Shown here piece by piece: positions 1-5,703 of a stretch of DNA of 5,703 nucleotides. The DNA is from Rickettsia typhi (GTDB lineage Bacteria; Pseudomonadota; Alphaproteobacteria; Rickettsiales; UBA1997), in NCBI GenBank assembly GCA_945902255.1, contig CAMDMO010000098.1, positions 1 through 5,703 on the forward strand, given 5' to 3'. Positions within the stretch are counted from its first letter, which is position 1. Each line of letters starts with the position of its first letter. The position numbers were made by a program, and so were the translations under genes. The notes beneath the pieces were generated by a model. The model was not told the origin of the DNA, did not search any database, and worked only from the letters and a program-made list of their open reading frames with translations.

Positions 1-1224
1 CTTATGCCAAAAATGCTAGATTTATTCCAAAAAATCTCGCTTGTCTGTCAAAAAATTCTCGATAAATCAGAAAATAAAAGCCAAGAACACATCAAAAATG
101 ATAAGGAAATCAATAAGTTAAAAGCAGAATTTGAAAAACTTTCTGAAGAAGTAAGCTTCAACGATTCTTTAATAAAAGCTCTAGTTGAGCAGCTTTATGA
201 AGCGCAAGTTAAATTAATCAGCACTGAAATTGAATTATTAAAACTTGCTCAAGGACAAGGAATTGATAAAAGTGATTTCTTAAAAAATTACCCTGGTGTT
301 GAAGAAGGTGAGAAATGGATAGAAGCTATCAGCAAAAATAAAGATAAAAAATGGCATAATTTTATTCATGAACATAGCGATAAAATAAAAGAAATTCAGA
401 GAAAATTAAATAAATTCACTAAAATCATGGGGCTTTCCATTGCTGGATTTAAGCACTTGATTAATACAGTTAGAAGAAGCCAAGAAGAAGAATTAAAAGC
501 AAAAAAAGAAATGATTGAAGCTAACTTACGCTTAGTTGTTTCGATTGCTAAAAAATATACCAACCGCGGATTACAATTTTTAGATTTAATTCAAGAAGGA
601 AATATTGGCTTGATGCGCGCAGTTGATAAGTTTGAATATCGTCGTGGTTATAAATTTTCTACTTATGCAACTTGGTGGATTAGACAAGCAATTACACGCG
701 CTATAGCAGATCAATCACGCACAATTCGTATTCCAATTCACATGGTTGAAACTATTAATAAAATAGTTAAAACCTCGCGTCAATTAACTCAAGAATTAGG
801 TCGTGCGCCTGATGCGCAAGAAATTGCTGATAAATTATTAATGCCAGTTGATAAAGTTAGAAAAGTTTTGAGAACTTCTAAAGATCCAGTAAGTCTTGAA
901 TCTCCTATTTCTGGCGATGATGAAGAAAGTGTGCTTGGTGATTTTATTGAAGATAAAACTGCAGTATTGCCATTTGACGCCGCTTCTCATTCTAAGCTAA
1001 AAGAAGTAACTGCTCAAATGCTTTCCTCACTAACTCCTCGCGAAGAAAGAGTGTTGCGCATGCGCTTTGGTATTGGCATGGTAACAGATCACACTTTGGA
1101 AGAGGTTGGAAAACAATTTTCAGTAACTCGTGAACGCATTAGACAAATTGAAGCGAAAGCTTTAAAGAAGTTACAACATCCTAAGAGATCAAAATTACTA
1201 AAGAGTTTCTTGCATGATATTTAG
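1..1224 (+). CDS. rpoD: RNA polymerase housekeeping sigma-70 factor RpoD (5'-truncated by window edge)
   Basis: Primary sigma factor: it binds core RNA polymerase and recognises -35 and -10 promoter elements. The frame is open from base 1, so the ATG at 4 is probably internal and regions 1.1 and 1.2 lie off the left edge. Counting from that ATG (406 residues), 1 to about 150 is the sigma-70 non-conserved region (VEQLYEAQVKL near 61). Regions 2.1-2.4 span about 165-245, with NLRLVVSIAKKY, DLIQEGNIGLMRAVDKFEYR, the melting segment YKFSTYATWWIRQAI and the -10 reading helix around TRAIADQSRTIRIP. Region 3 is about 250-320. Region 4 is about 338-400, with LTPREERVLRMRFGIGM and the -35 helix-turn-helix TLEEVGKQFSVTRERIRQIE, ending HPKRSKLLKSFLHDI. 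The FGIGM…TDHTLEEVG form is alphaproteobacterial. Regions 2.3-4.2 look intact and functional. Its 3' end faces the minus-strand gene string across 41 bp. The family call is very secure. Confidence 0.97.
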   Translation, partial: LMPKMLDLFQKISLVCQKILDKSENKSQEHIKNDKEINKLKAEFEKLSEEVSFNDSLIKALVEQLYEAQVKLISTEIELLKLAQGQGIDKSDFLKNYPGVEEGEKWIEAISKNKDKKWHNFIHEHSDKIKEIQRKLNKFTKIMGLSIAGFKHLINTVRRSQEEELKAKKEMIEANLRLVVSIAKKYTNRGLQFLDLIQEGNIGLMRAVDKFEYRRGYKFSTYATWWIRQAITRAIADQSRTIRIPIHMVETINKIVKTSRQLTQELGRAPDAQEIADKLLMPVDKVRKVLRTSKDPVSLESPISGDDEESVLGDFIEDKTAVLPFDAASHSKLKEVTAQMLSSLTPREERVLRMRFGIGMVTDHTLEEVGKQFSVTRERIRQIEAKALKKLQHPKRSKLLKSFLHDI

Positions 1225-1265
1225 TTGCGAAAAATCTCTTTAAGGGCTTGGTAAAGCTATTGCAT
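1225..1265. other. 41-bp convergent intergenic gap between rpoD and the large ORF
   Basis: This is the only space between the TAG of rpoD and the TAG of the opposing gene. It has no ORF and no strong hairpin, apart from the weak stem described separately. A perfect 6-bp hairpin (CCCTTT 1292-1297, AAAGGG 1303-1308, 5-nt loop) sits just beyond it inside the 3' end of the large ORF, but no T-run follows it on either strand. Each transcript may therefore run into the other's 3' end. Confidence 0.6.
1230..1256 (-). terminator. Weak terminator-like stem-loop after the large minus-strand gene
   Basis: Read on the minus strand, the gap after the stop codon of the 961-residue gene contains CTTTA (1256-1252), a 9-nt loop, TAAAG (1242-1238), then AGA and five T's (1234-1230). 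The layout resembles an intrinsic terminator. The stem is only 5 bp with a single G-C pair, so it may not stop polymerase. In the + direction no T-tract follows, so it would not serve rpoD. A second AAGCT/AGCTT pairing (1254-1258 with 1269-1273) competes with it. Confidence 0.22.
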
Positions 1266-4151
1266 CTAAGCTTGAGTGACGCCATCTATTCCCCTTTCCA
1301 CCAAAGGGCTTAGATCGGTTGCCAAAACATCTGCCGCGGGTGGAGAGACTTGAGCAACTGCAGCGATGCTAGCAGGTAAATCAGCTGCACTTCTAGCTTC
1401 GGCATCTTCAACTATACATTTCTCTATTAAAGCTTCAGCACATTCTTTTTTTAAAATATCCGCCGCATAAGAAGAAACTGCTGCTGTTTCAATCTCTTCA
1501 TTAATTGCCCGAAATAAATGTTTTTTCTGATCTTCTATGGAAAGAGAATTTTTAATAAGCGCTTTAAATAATATTAATCCTTTATCCAATATTGGTGGTC
1601 GACCTTCTACAACATCAGAATCTGGCAATCTTTCACCAGCCAAAAAAGAATGTTCAAGTCCCTTACCGACAAATCTCAATATTTCTGCAAAAATTAATAT
1701 TTTTATGCGCTTAACTTCATCATGAGAACATTCTTTTGACAAATCTATTTTAAAATCTGCAGCCAAAAGCATTGTTTGCTTAATTTTATCTAAATTTATT
1801 GAATCAGAATCTTCTGATCTAAGTAAATAATCTGATATTTTTTTGAAGAAAATTGTTAAAATAAATTCGCGACACTTAGAGTAATCATTAACTTCTTGCA
1901 TAAAACTCCTCATCATAACTATATCAAAAGGCAAAAGATATGGATCATCATCTTCATCCAAAGCGCCGGCGCTAACAGTGCCAGAAGATCCTGCGCCAGC
2001 GCCTGCTGCGCCACCAGTACTAGAAATATCAAACCTCGACTCTTCTTTTAGAGAAATTTCTTTTGCTTTTATACAATCTAAAATTTCATTACAAATATCA
2101 GTAAAAATACCTCGATGAGAAGGATTTCTTGCGGCAGTTGAAGCTAATATTTGTAAATTTATTTCATCTTTAAATCTTTTTGCTAAAGTAATTCTATCTT
2201 CAACATCTAAATTTTCGCGACTTAGTAAATTTTCAATAACCTTCTTAAAACTTTCTTTTGCCAGCTCTCGACGATCATCCGAGCTTTCAGATGCAATGAA
2301 ATAAACAGCTATCGCCATCTTAAAACCACTTAGCAACATATGTTCAGCACAATCATACAATCCCAAGCTAAGCGCATTAGATAAAAAATTCTCCTTATGA
2401 GCTCCATTATCAATCAAAAACTTAAATAGATCAAAATGATATTCTTTTTTATAGTTTGAATATTTTGTCATGACGCCATCAATTGGCATTACCTCCGCCC
2501 CACTTTCATCAAGCCTGAATTCCATATTAGCAAAATCGATATCGACTTCTTTACCGACTTCTATAAAGGCGCAAACAATACTAGAATTATTCTCCTCTTC
2601 TTCTTCGTCATATTTAAAACATATATCTTTAAGTTGATCGCGTAACTCGTCTTTTAAAGCTTGATGCATTTCGAATTTGGCAGAAAACATAATTTTACCT
2701 TCAGATCCAGTCACTTTCGTTTTTAAAGCAAATCTATCATCGGCATCAATTCTATTTAAAGAATCCAATATATTTTTAAAATCTTCTCTCACCCCTTCTG
2801 TTGCTTGAGAAGACTGATTTATAAAAAAACCTATAATCGCATCTTTGATTTTGATTTTCGCTAATATTCGTAATACCTGATTTTCACTATTTGTTATAGC
2901 TTTTAATATTATAGCTTCTTTTCTTACTTTGTGTTTTTTAATAATTATATTGAGAGCAATTCCTATGCAATTTGAACCTCCCATAGAAACTGCTTTTATG
3001 AATATATTTTCAATATGCTTATCTAGATCAATATTTCTCAGCATCAATTTAAACAACTCTTCACCATCTTCATATATAGCAATGTCAAGGGCTGAAGCAC
3101 TATTACTAGGCTCTGAAGCAACTTGCAATGGCTTTAGAGCTAGTTGATTTGGGCCAAACACACGGTTTCCCTCCAATAGCAGCGCCTCAACCTTTCCAAG
3201 ATCAATTGCTCCCAAATCTTTCATGGCTAAGTATAGCCTTGAATACAAATCATCTTCTTTTCTCTTTTTTTCATCACTCTCAGCTTTTAGTTTTCTTTTT
3301 TCTTGTTCTGCATATTTAATTGCATCATCAAAGGCCTTCTTTTCCTCCTCTTCTCTCTTCTTTGCGGCTTTTGCTGCTTCTGATTGTTTTTTCGACTCTT
3401 GTACGGATTGCATCCTACTTTTTTCTCTTCGTCGCGCATCCTCTGCTGCCTTTTTAGCATCATCTTCCGCCTTTTTTCTTAAATTTACCGCTATTGCATC
3501 ATCTTTTTGTTTTTGTCTTCTTTCGGCTTCTGCCTCAGCTGCTGCTTTAGCTTCCGCCTCTCTTCTTGCGGCCTCTATTTTAGCTTCTTCTTTTTTTCTT
3601 TTTGCAAGATCTACGGCCTCTTTTTTTGCTGCCTCTGCGGCTTTTATTGAGTCTAAAGCCGCTTTTTCGTCCATAACTTTTTTACTAAGAGCTGCAAGAT
3701 CTCGAGTTTTAGCCTCTAGCGCAAGTCGTTCTTCAGAAATTCTTTTAAGCCTATCGTCATTTGCAAGTTTTTGCCGCTCCAACAAAGCTTGTTCTTCGGC
3801 AAACCTTATTCGATCTTCATCAAAAGCTTTTTTTGCGGCATCAAAGGCTTCTTTTTCAGCTTTAATTTTTGCAGCTTCTGCTAAGTGAGTAAGTTCTTGA
3901 GCTTCTAAATTCGCTCTTTCATCAGCAAGTTTCGCGGCAAGCGTTTTTGAATCAGCCCTCTGAGACTCTAGATTGGATTTGTCTTCAGCTAATTTTCTAT
4001 TAGCCTCATCAAAAGCTTCTCTTTCCGCTGATAATTTTCTTGCAGCCTCTATCCCATCGTCTTCAAACAACCTTAAAGCAGCAATCTCCGCCCTTAAACG
4101 GGCAATCTCTTCATCATTCGCTGTCCAACCATCAGCGTCGCCTCCTCTCAT
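1266..4151 (-). CDS. Large charged coiled-coil protein with ankyrin-like segments, function unknown
   Basis: A 961-residue protein I cannot assign to a named family. Residues 12-303 are an almost unbroken Lys/Glu/Ala/Arg-rich helix. From L40 to L166 one hydrophobic residue recurs every seven positions, with only S68, H89 and N131 as exceptions; 170-300 is more TolA-like in composition. Residues about 350-445 look like degenerate ankyrin units (SALDIAIYEDGEELFKLMLRN, then IFIKAVSMGG… and AIILKAITNSENQVLRILA). Another such stretch is about 571-610 (LFKFLIDNGAHKENFLSNAL…). An acidic run is at 515-520, a Gly/Ala hinge at 711-730, a helical part at about 740-915, and an Ala/Pro-rich tail after it. 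No signal peptide or membrane segment is visible and ten cysteines are scattered through it, so it is probably cytosolic or exported by a non-Sec route. It differs from TolA in lacking an N-terminal anchor. The ATG at 4151 directly follows an in-frame TAG, so it is the first possible start; only a weak GAGAGA precedes it. It lies 18 nt after metC, which suggests co-transcription. An ankyrin-type host-interaction role is speculative. Confidence 0.85.
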   Translation of the reverse strand: MRGGDADGWTANDEEIARLRAEIAALRLFEDDGIEAARKLSAEREAFDEANRKLAEDKSNLESQRADSKTLAAKLADERANLEAQELTHLAEAAKIKAEKEAFDAAKKAFDEDRIRFAEEQALLERQKLANDDRLKRISEERLALEAKTRDLAALSKKVMDEKAALDSIKAAEAAKKEAVDLAKRKKEEAKIEAARREAEAKAAAEAEAERRQKQKDDAIAVNLRKKAEDDAKKAAEDARRREKSRMQSVQESKKQSEAAKAAKKREEEEKKAFDDAIKYAEQEKRKLKAESDEKKRKEDDLYSRLYLAMKDLGAIDLGKVEALLLEGNRVFGPNQLALKPLQVASEPSNSASALDIAIYEDGEELFKLMLRNIDLDKHIENIFIKAVSMGGSNCIGIALNIIIKKHKVRKEAIILKAITNSENQVLRILAKIKIKDAIIGFFINQSSQATEGVREDFKNILDSLNRIDADDRFALKTKVTGSEGKIMFSAKFEMHQALKDELRDQLKDICFKYDEEEEENNSSIVCAFIEVGKEVDIDFANMEFRLDESGAEVMPIDGVMTKYSNYKKEYHFDLFKFLIDNGAHKENFLSNALSLGLYDCAEHMLLSGFKMAIAVYFIASESSDDRRELAKESFKKVIENLLSRENLDVEDRITLAKRFKDEINLQILASTAARNPSHRGIFTDICNEILDCIKAKEISLKEESRFDISSTGGAAGAGAGSSGTVSAGALDEDDDPYLLPFDIVMMRSFMQEVNDYSKCREFILTIFFKKISDYLLRSEDSDSINLDKIKQTMLLAADFKIDLSKECSHDEVKRIKILIFAEILRFVGKGLEHSFLAGERLPDSDVVEGRPPILDKGLILFKALIKNSLSIEDQKKHLFRAINEEIETAAVSSYAADILKKECAEALIEKCIVEDAEARSAADLPASIAAVAQVSPPAADVLATDLSPLVERGIDGVTQA
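1962..2021 (-). other. Gly/Ala/Ser-rich hinge coding segment in the large ORF
   Basis: Codes residues 711-730 (STGGAAGAGAGSSGTVSAGA), a flexible low-complexity linker followed directly by an acidic LDEDDD. It separates the central ankyrin-like/helical part from the C-terminal helical part. The DNA is clearly richer in G and C (gcgccggcgc, gcgccagcgc) than its surroundings, which fits a simple-sequence linker. Confidence 0.6.
3651..4034 (-). repeat. Heptad/21-residue repeat region within the large ORF (21-bp DNA periodicity)
   Basis: Residues 40-167 of the large protein carry a motif of the form acidic, K/R/Q, x, A/N/L, L/F, E/D. It is centred on L61, L82, F103, L124, L145 and L166, each exactly 21 residues apart. 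Extra copies at F47 and F110 are in the same heptad phase. The repeat is partly preserved in DNA: on the + strand 3818-3838 and 3839-3859 are adjacent 21-bp units with 17 of 21 identities, and 4007-4027 matches the second at 18 of 21. The likely origin is growth by 21-bp/63-bp duplication followed by divergence. Confidence 0.7.
4141..4148 (-). promoter_or_regulatory. Strong Shine-Dalgarno-like AGAGGAGG just inside the large ORF
   Basis: AGAGGAGG immediately follows the ATG at 4151, so it encodes residues 2-4 instead of preceding the start. It sits 8 nt before an out-of-frame ATG at 4132 that opens a 12-codon ORF (MVGQRMMKRLPV, stop at 4094-4096). No in-frame ATG, GTG or TTG lies at a matching distance. 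It could be a chance purine run, a ribosome standby/pausing site, or a sign that the start region contains a frame error. Confidence 0.3.
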
Positions 4152-4169
4152 CTATCTCTCGCTAATAAA

Positions 4170-5399
4170 TTACTTTCTAAGTCTTTTAAACCCAGCTTCT
4201 AAATCTTCTTTTAAATCTTCAACATCTTCCAAGCCAATATTGATTCTTAAACAAGTTTTATTGCTGTGAGGCCATTTAGTAGCAGTTCTAACGCCACTTG
4301 GGTCAACTGGCAAAATTAGTGATTCATAGCCGCCCCAAGAGTATCCCATGCCGTAATAGTGCAATTTATCAACCATTCTTGCTAAAGATTCGTTGGAATA
4401 TTTTTTATCAAGAATAATAGTGAATAATCCAGCTGCACCAGTAAAATCGCGCTTCCAAAGCTTATTATTAGCATCAGATTCAAGAGCTGGATAAAGAACT
4501 TTTTCAACTTCCGATCTTGCTTCAAGCCATTTAGCAAGCTCTAGCGCTGATTTATAGCAATGATCCATTCTAATTTTTGTAGTTCTTAATCCTCTTTGAA
4601 CCATATAACAGCTAAATGGAGCTGCAGTCACAGCCATATATCTAAAAGCTTCATACATAACTCTAAAATGCTTTTCTTGCACAGTAATTGCGCCCATCAT
4701 GGTGTCAGAGTGGCCATTAATATATTTGGTTAAAGCCATTACCGACACATCAACTCCGTGTTCTAATGGTTTAAAATAAATGCCGCTAGCCCATGAATTA
4801 TCAAGAATTGTAACGATTCCAAGTTTTTTTGCTACTTTGCAAATTGCATCAACATCTTGCACTTCAAAGCTAAGCGAACCAGGGCTTTCCATGAAAATTA
4901 CTTTGGTGTTTTTCTTAATTAATTTTTTAATATCTTCACCAATATGAGGATCGTAATAAGTAGTTTCAACACCAAGTTTTTTCAAAAATTTATCAGCAAA
5001 ACTGCGAGTTGGAGAATAAGTGTTATCAACCAAAAGCATGTGATCGCCTTGCTTTAAAAAAGCAACTAATGCAGTGTTAATTGCAGCAGCTCCAGAAGAT
5101 GTAACAAAACTATTATAACCACCTTCAATATCGGTAATTGCTTTTTCTAGCGCGAAGTTTGTTTGAGTTCCATAGCGACCATATTTAAGCTCATAGGGTT
5201 CAACCAAATCATTATTTGAATATCCTCTTTCGGCATAAATCAAATCTTTTAATGTTGGAAAAACAATGGTTGAAGTTTGATAAATTGGCGGATTAACCAT
5301 CCAACCTTGCTCTTTAGGGTTGCGACCCGCATGCACAATTTTAGTTGCTTCTCTAATTCCTTTTTCCATTTGTCCTTTTTCCATTTGTCCTTTTTCCAT
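4170..5399 (-). CDS. metC: Cystathionine beta-lyase MetC (PLP-dependent)
   Basis: Cleaves cystathionine to homocysteine, pyruvate and ammonia, the step before methionine synthase in transsulfuration; cytosolic and PLP-dependent (Cys/Met metabolism fold). In the 409-residue form the visible active-site residues are Y73 and R75 in YGRYGT, SSGAAA at 101-106, Y128 in DNTYSPT, D200 in ILDNSWASG, the PLP Schiff-base lysine K225 in MALTKYINGHSD, W355 in YSWGGYESL and the substrate-carboxylate arginine R385 in CLRINIGLED. ESPGS and WKRDFTGAAGLF also match E. coli MetC from memory. YSWGGYESL favours beta-lyase over cystathionine gamma-synthase or gamma-lyase. Three in-frame ATGs (5399, 5384, 5369) come from a 15-bp repeat. 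The longest form is given here, but the 399-residue form from 5369 best matches the E. coli N-terminus (MADKK…VNAGR versus MEKGIR…VHAGR). It lies 5 nt after the HIT gene and 18 nt before the large ORF. No key residue is missing. Confidence 0.95.
   Translation of the reverse strand: MEKGQMEKGQMEKGIREATKIVHAGRNPKEQGWMVNPPIYQTSTIVFPTLKDLIYAERGYSNNDLVEPYELKYGRYGTQTNFALEKAITDIEGGYNSFVTSSGAAAINTALVAFLKQGDHMLLVDNTYSPTRSFADKFLKKLGVETTYYDPHIGEDIKKLIKKNTKVIFMESPGSLSFEVQDVDAICKVAKKLGIVTILDNSWASGIYFKPLEHGVDVSVMALTKYINGHSDTMMGAITVQEKHFRVMYEAFRYMAVTAAPFSCYMVQRGLRTTKIRMDHCYKSALELAKWLEARSEVEKVLYPALESDANNKLWKRDFTGAAGLFTIILDKKYSNESLARMVDKLHYYGMGYSWGGYESLILPVDPSGVRTATKWPHSNKTCLRINIGLEDVEDLKEDLEAGFKRLRK
5355..5399 (-). 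repeat. 15-bp tandem repeat triplicating the metC start
   Basis: On the minus strand ATGGAAAAAGGACAA occurs twice exactly (5399-5385 and 5384-5370). A third copy (5369-5355) keeps the first 12 bases before diverging into the body of metC. The unit is five codons, so each copy adds M-E-K-G-Q in frame. Each copy carries an ATG and an AAAAAGGA that sits 3 nt before the next copy's ATG. The first ATG has no Shine-Dalgarno-like sequence ahead of it (TAGATAATATTT), whereas the second and third do, at short spacing. Confidence 0.9.
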
Positions 5400-5404
5400 A
5401 AATA

Positions 5405-5703
5405 TTATCTAGTTAAATTATCACTGAGCAATAAGCCACCAAGCTTTTTGCCACCCAAAATATGAACATGAAAGTGTGATACGGTTTGCGACGCATCCAA
5501 ACCATTGTTAGTTATCAGGCGATAGCCCGACTTATCCAATCCGAACAAAGTAGCAATTTGTCTAACTTTTTTGAAGAAATCAACTATTTCTTCATCCAGA
5601 GCATTATCAGTAAAATCTGCAAACGAAATATATTCACCCTTAGGCACCACTAAAATATGCAGTGGCGCCGCTTTAGAAATGTCGTGAAAAGCCAGAATTT
5701 TAG
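5405..5703 (-). CDS. HIT-family (HinT-like) nucleotide hydrolase, 5' end beyond window
   Basis: Histidine-triad enzyme of the HinT branch. These are small cytosolic homodimers that hydrolyse purine nucleoside phosphoramidates and acyl-adenylates. The catalytic motif is plain: S-H-F-H-V-H-I-L-G-G, with the histidine codons at 5476-5462. Upstream the frame reads KILAFHDISKAAPLHILVVPKGEYISF up to the right edge; the segments AFHDIS, PLHILVVPK and GYRLITNNG are typical of the family. The two GTG codons at 5650-5645 are the VV of that conserved strand and are not starts. About 98 residues are visible. HinT proteins run about 110-120, and alignment with E. coli HinT from memory suggests some 25 residues are missing off the edge. 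The protein ends soon after the triad (GGKKLGGLLLSDNLTR). Its TAA lies 5 nt before the first metC ATG, implying co-transcription. The natural substrate cannot be read from sequence. Confidence 0.93.
   Translation of the reverse strand, partial: KILAFHDISKAAPLHILVVPKGEYISFADFTDNALDEEIVDFFKKVRQIATLFGLDKSGYRLITNNGLDASQTVSHFHVHILGGKKLGGLLLSDNLTR

Noticed and set aside
4..6. ATG at position 4 as the true rpoD start
   Set aside because: It would delete regions 1.1 and 1.2 of a primary sigma factor, and the frame is open through base 1 with no visible ribosome site, so the gene most likely extends leftward.
1292..1308. Perfect 6-bp hairpin (CCCTTT/AAAGGG) as an rpoD terminator
   Set aside because: No T-tract follows on either strand and it lies within the coding end of the opposing gene, so intrinsic termination is not supported.
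1537..1725. Short + strand open frame opposite the C-terminal part of the large ORF
   Set aside because: No recognisable motif, no ribosome site noticed, and wholly inside an intact gene on the other strand.
3223..3888. Long open frame (221 codons) on the + strand opposite the coiled-coil region
   Set aside because: It is the antisense reading of Lys/Glu/Ala codons, giving a monotonous Ser/Phe/Ala protein with no domain and no convincing ribosome site. The minus-strand gene fully explains the openness.
3251..4118. Assignment of the large ORF as TolA because of its Lys/Ala/Glu-rich helix
   Set aside because: There is no N-terminal membrane anchor, the C-terminal part does not look like the TolA domain III, and no tol/pal genes are nearby. 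The resemblance is compositional only.
5277..5465. Short + strand open frame with a FFHLS repeat
   Set aside because: The repeat is just the complement of the 15-bp metC start repeat; the frame overlaps metC and the HIT gene, both certain.
5405..5650. HIT gene starting at the GTG at 5650
   Set aside because: The frame continues upstream to the window edge with conserved HIT sequence (AFHDIS…PLHILVVPK). The GTG is an internal valine and the true start lies outside the window.

Overview
This AT-rich window looks like the chromosome of an alphaproteobacterium. The best evidence is the housekeeping sigma factor at the left edge: its region 4 (…RMRFGIGM-TDHTLEEVG…) matches alphaproteobacterial RpoD rather than the gammaproteobacterial form. 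The strong A+T bias and a large coiled-coil protein with ankyrin-like segments suggest a host-associated lineage of the Rickettsiales/Holosporales kind. That placement is inference, not proof.

Layout. On the + strand, positions 1-1224 hold the C-terminal two thirds or so of rpoD, whose 5' end lies off the left edge. The rest of the window is one tightly packed minus-strand gene string read from right to left. It starts with a HIT-family (HinT-like) nucleotide hydrolase cut by the right edge (5405-5703), followed 5 nt later by metC, a cystathionine beta-lyase (4170-5399). After 18 nt comes a 961-residue protein of unknown function (1266-4151). The two transcription units converge across 41 bp (1225-1265) that contain at best a weak terminator.

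How the genes relate. RpoD is basal transcription machinery. MetC is the penultimate enzyme of methionine synthesis by transsulfuration, and the HIT protein is a small nucleotide-phosphoramidase-type enzyme. The short gaps suggest HIT, metC and the 961-residue gene are co-transcribed, but no shared pathway is evident. The large protein has no recognised catalytic domain. It has a long charged helical N-terminal half with a strict heptad pattern, two ankyrin-like regions, a Gly/Ala-rich hinge and a helical C-terminal part. It has no visible signal peptide or membrane segment.

Most unusual points: the 961-residue orphan, with its 7/21-residue periodicity still visible as 21-bp DNA repeats; a 15-bp tandem repeat that triplicates the metC start codon in frame; and a strong Shine-Dalgarno-like AGAGGAGG lying just inside, rather than before, the large ORF. 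I found no RNA gene, CRISPR array, IS element or phage gene.
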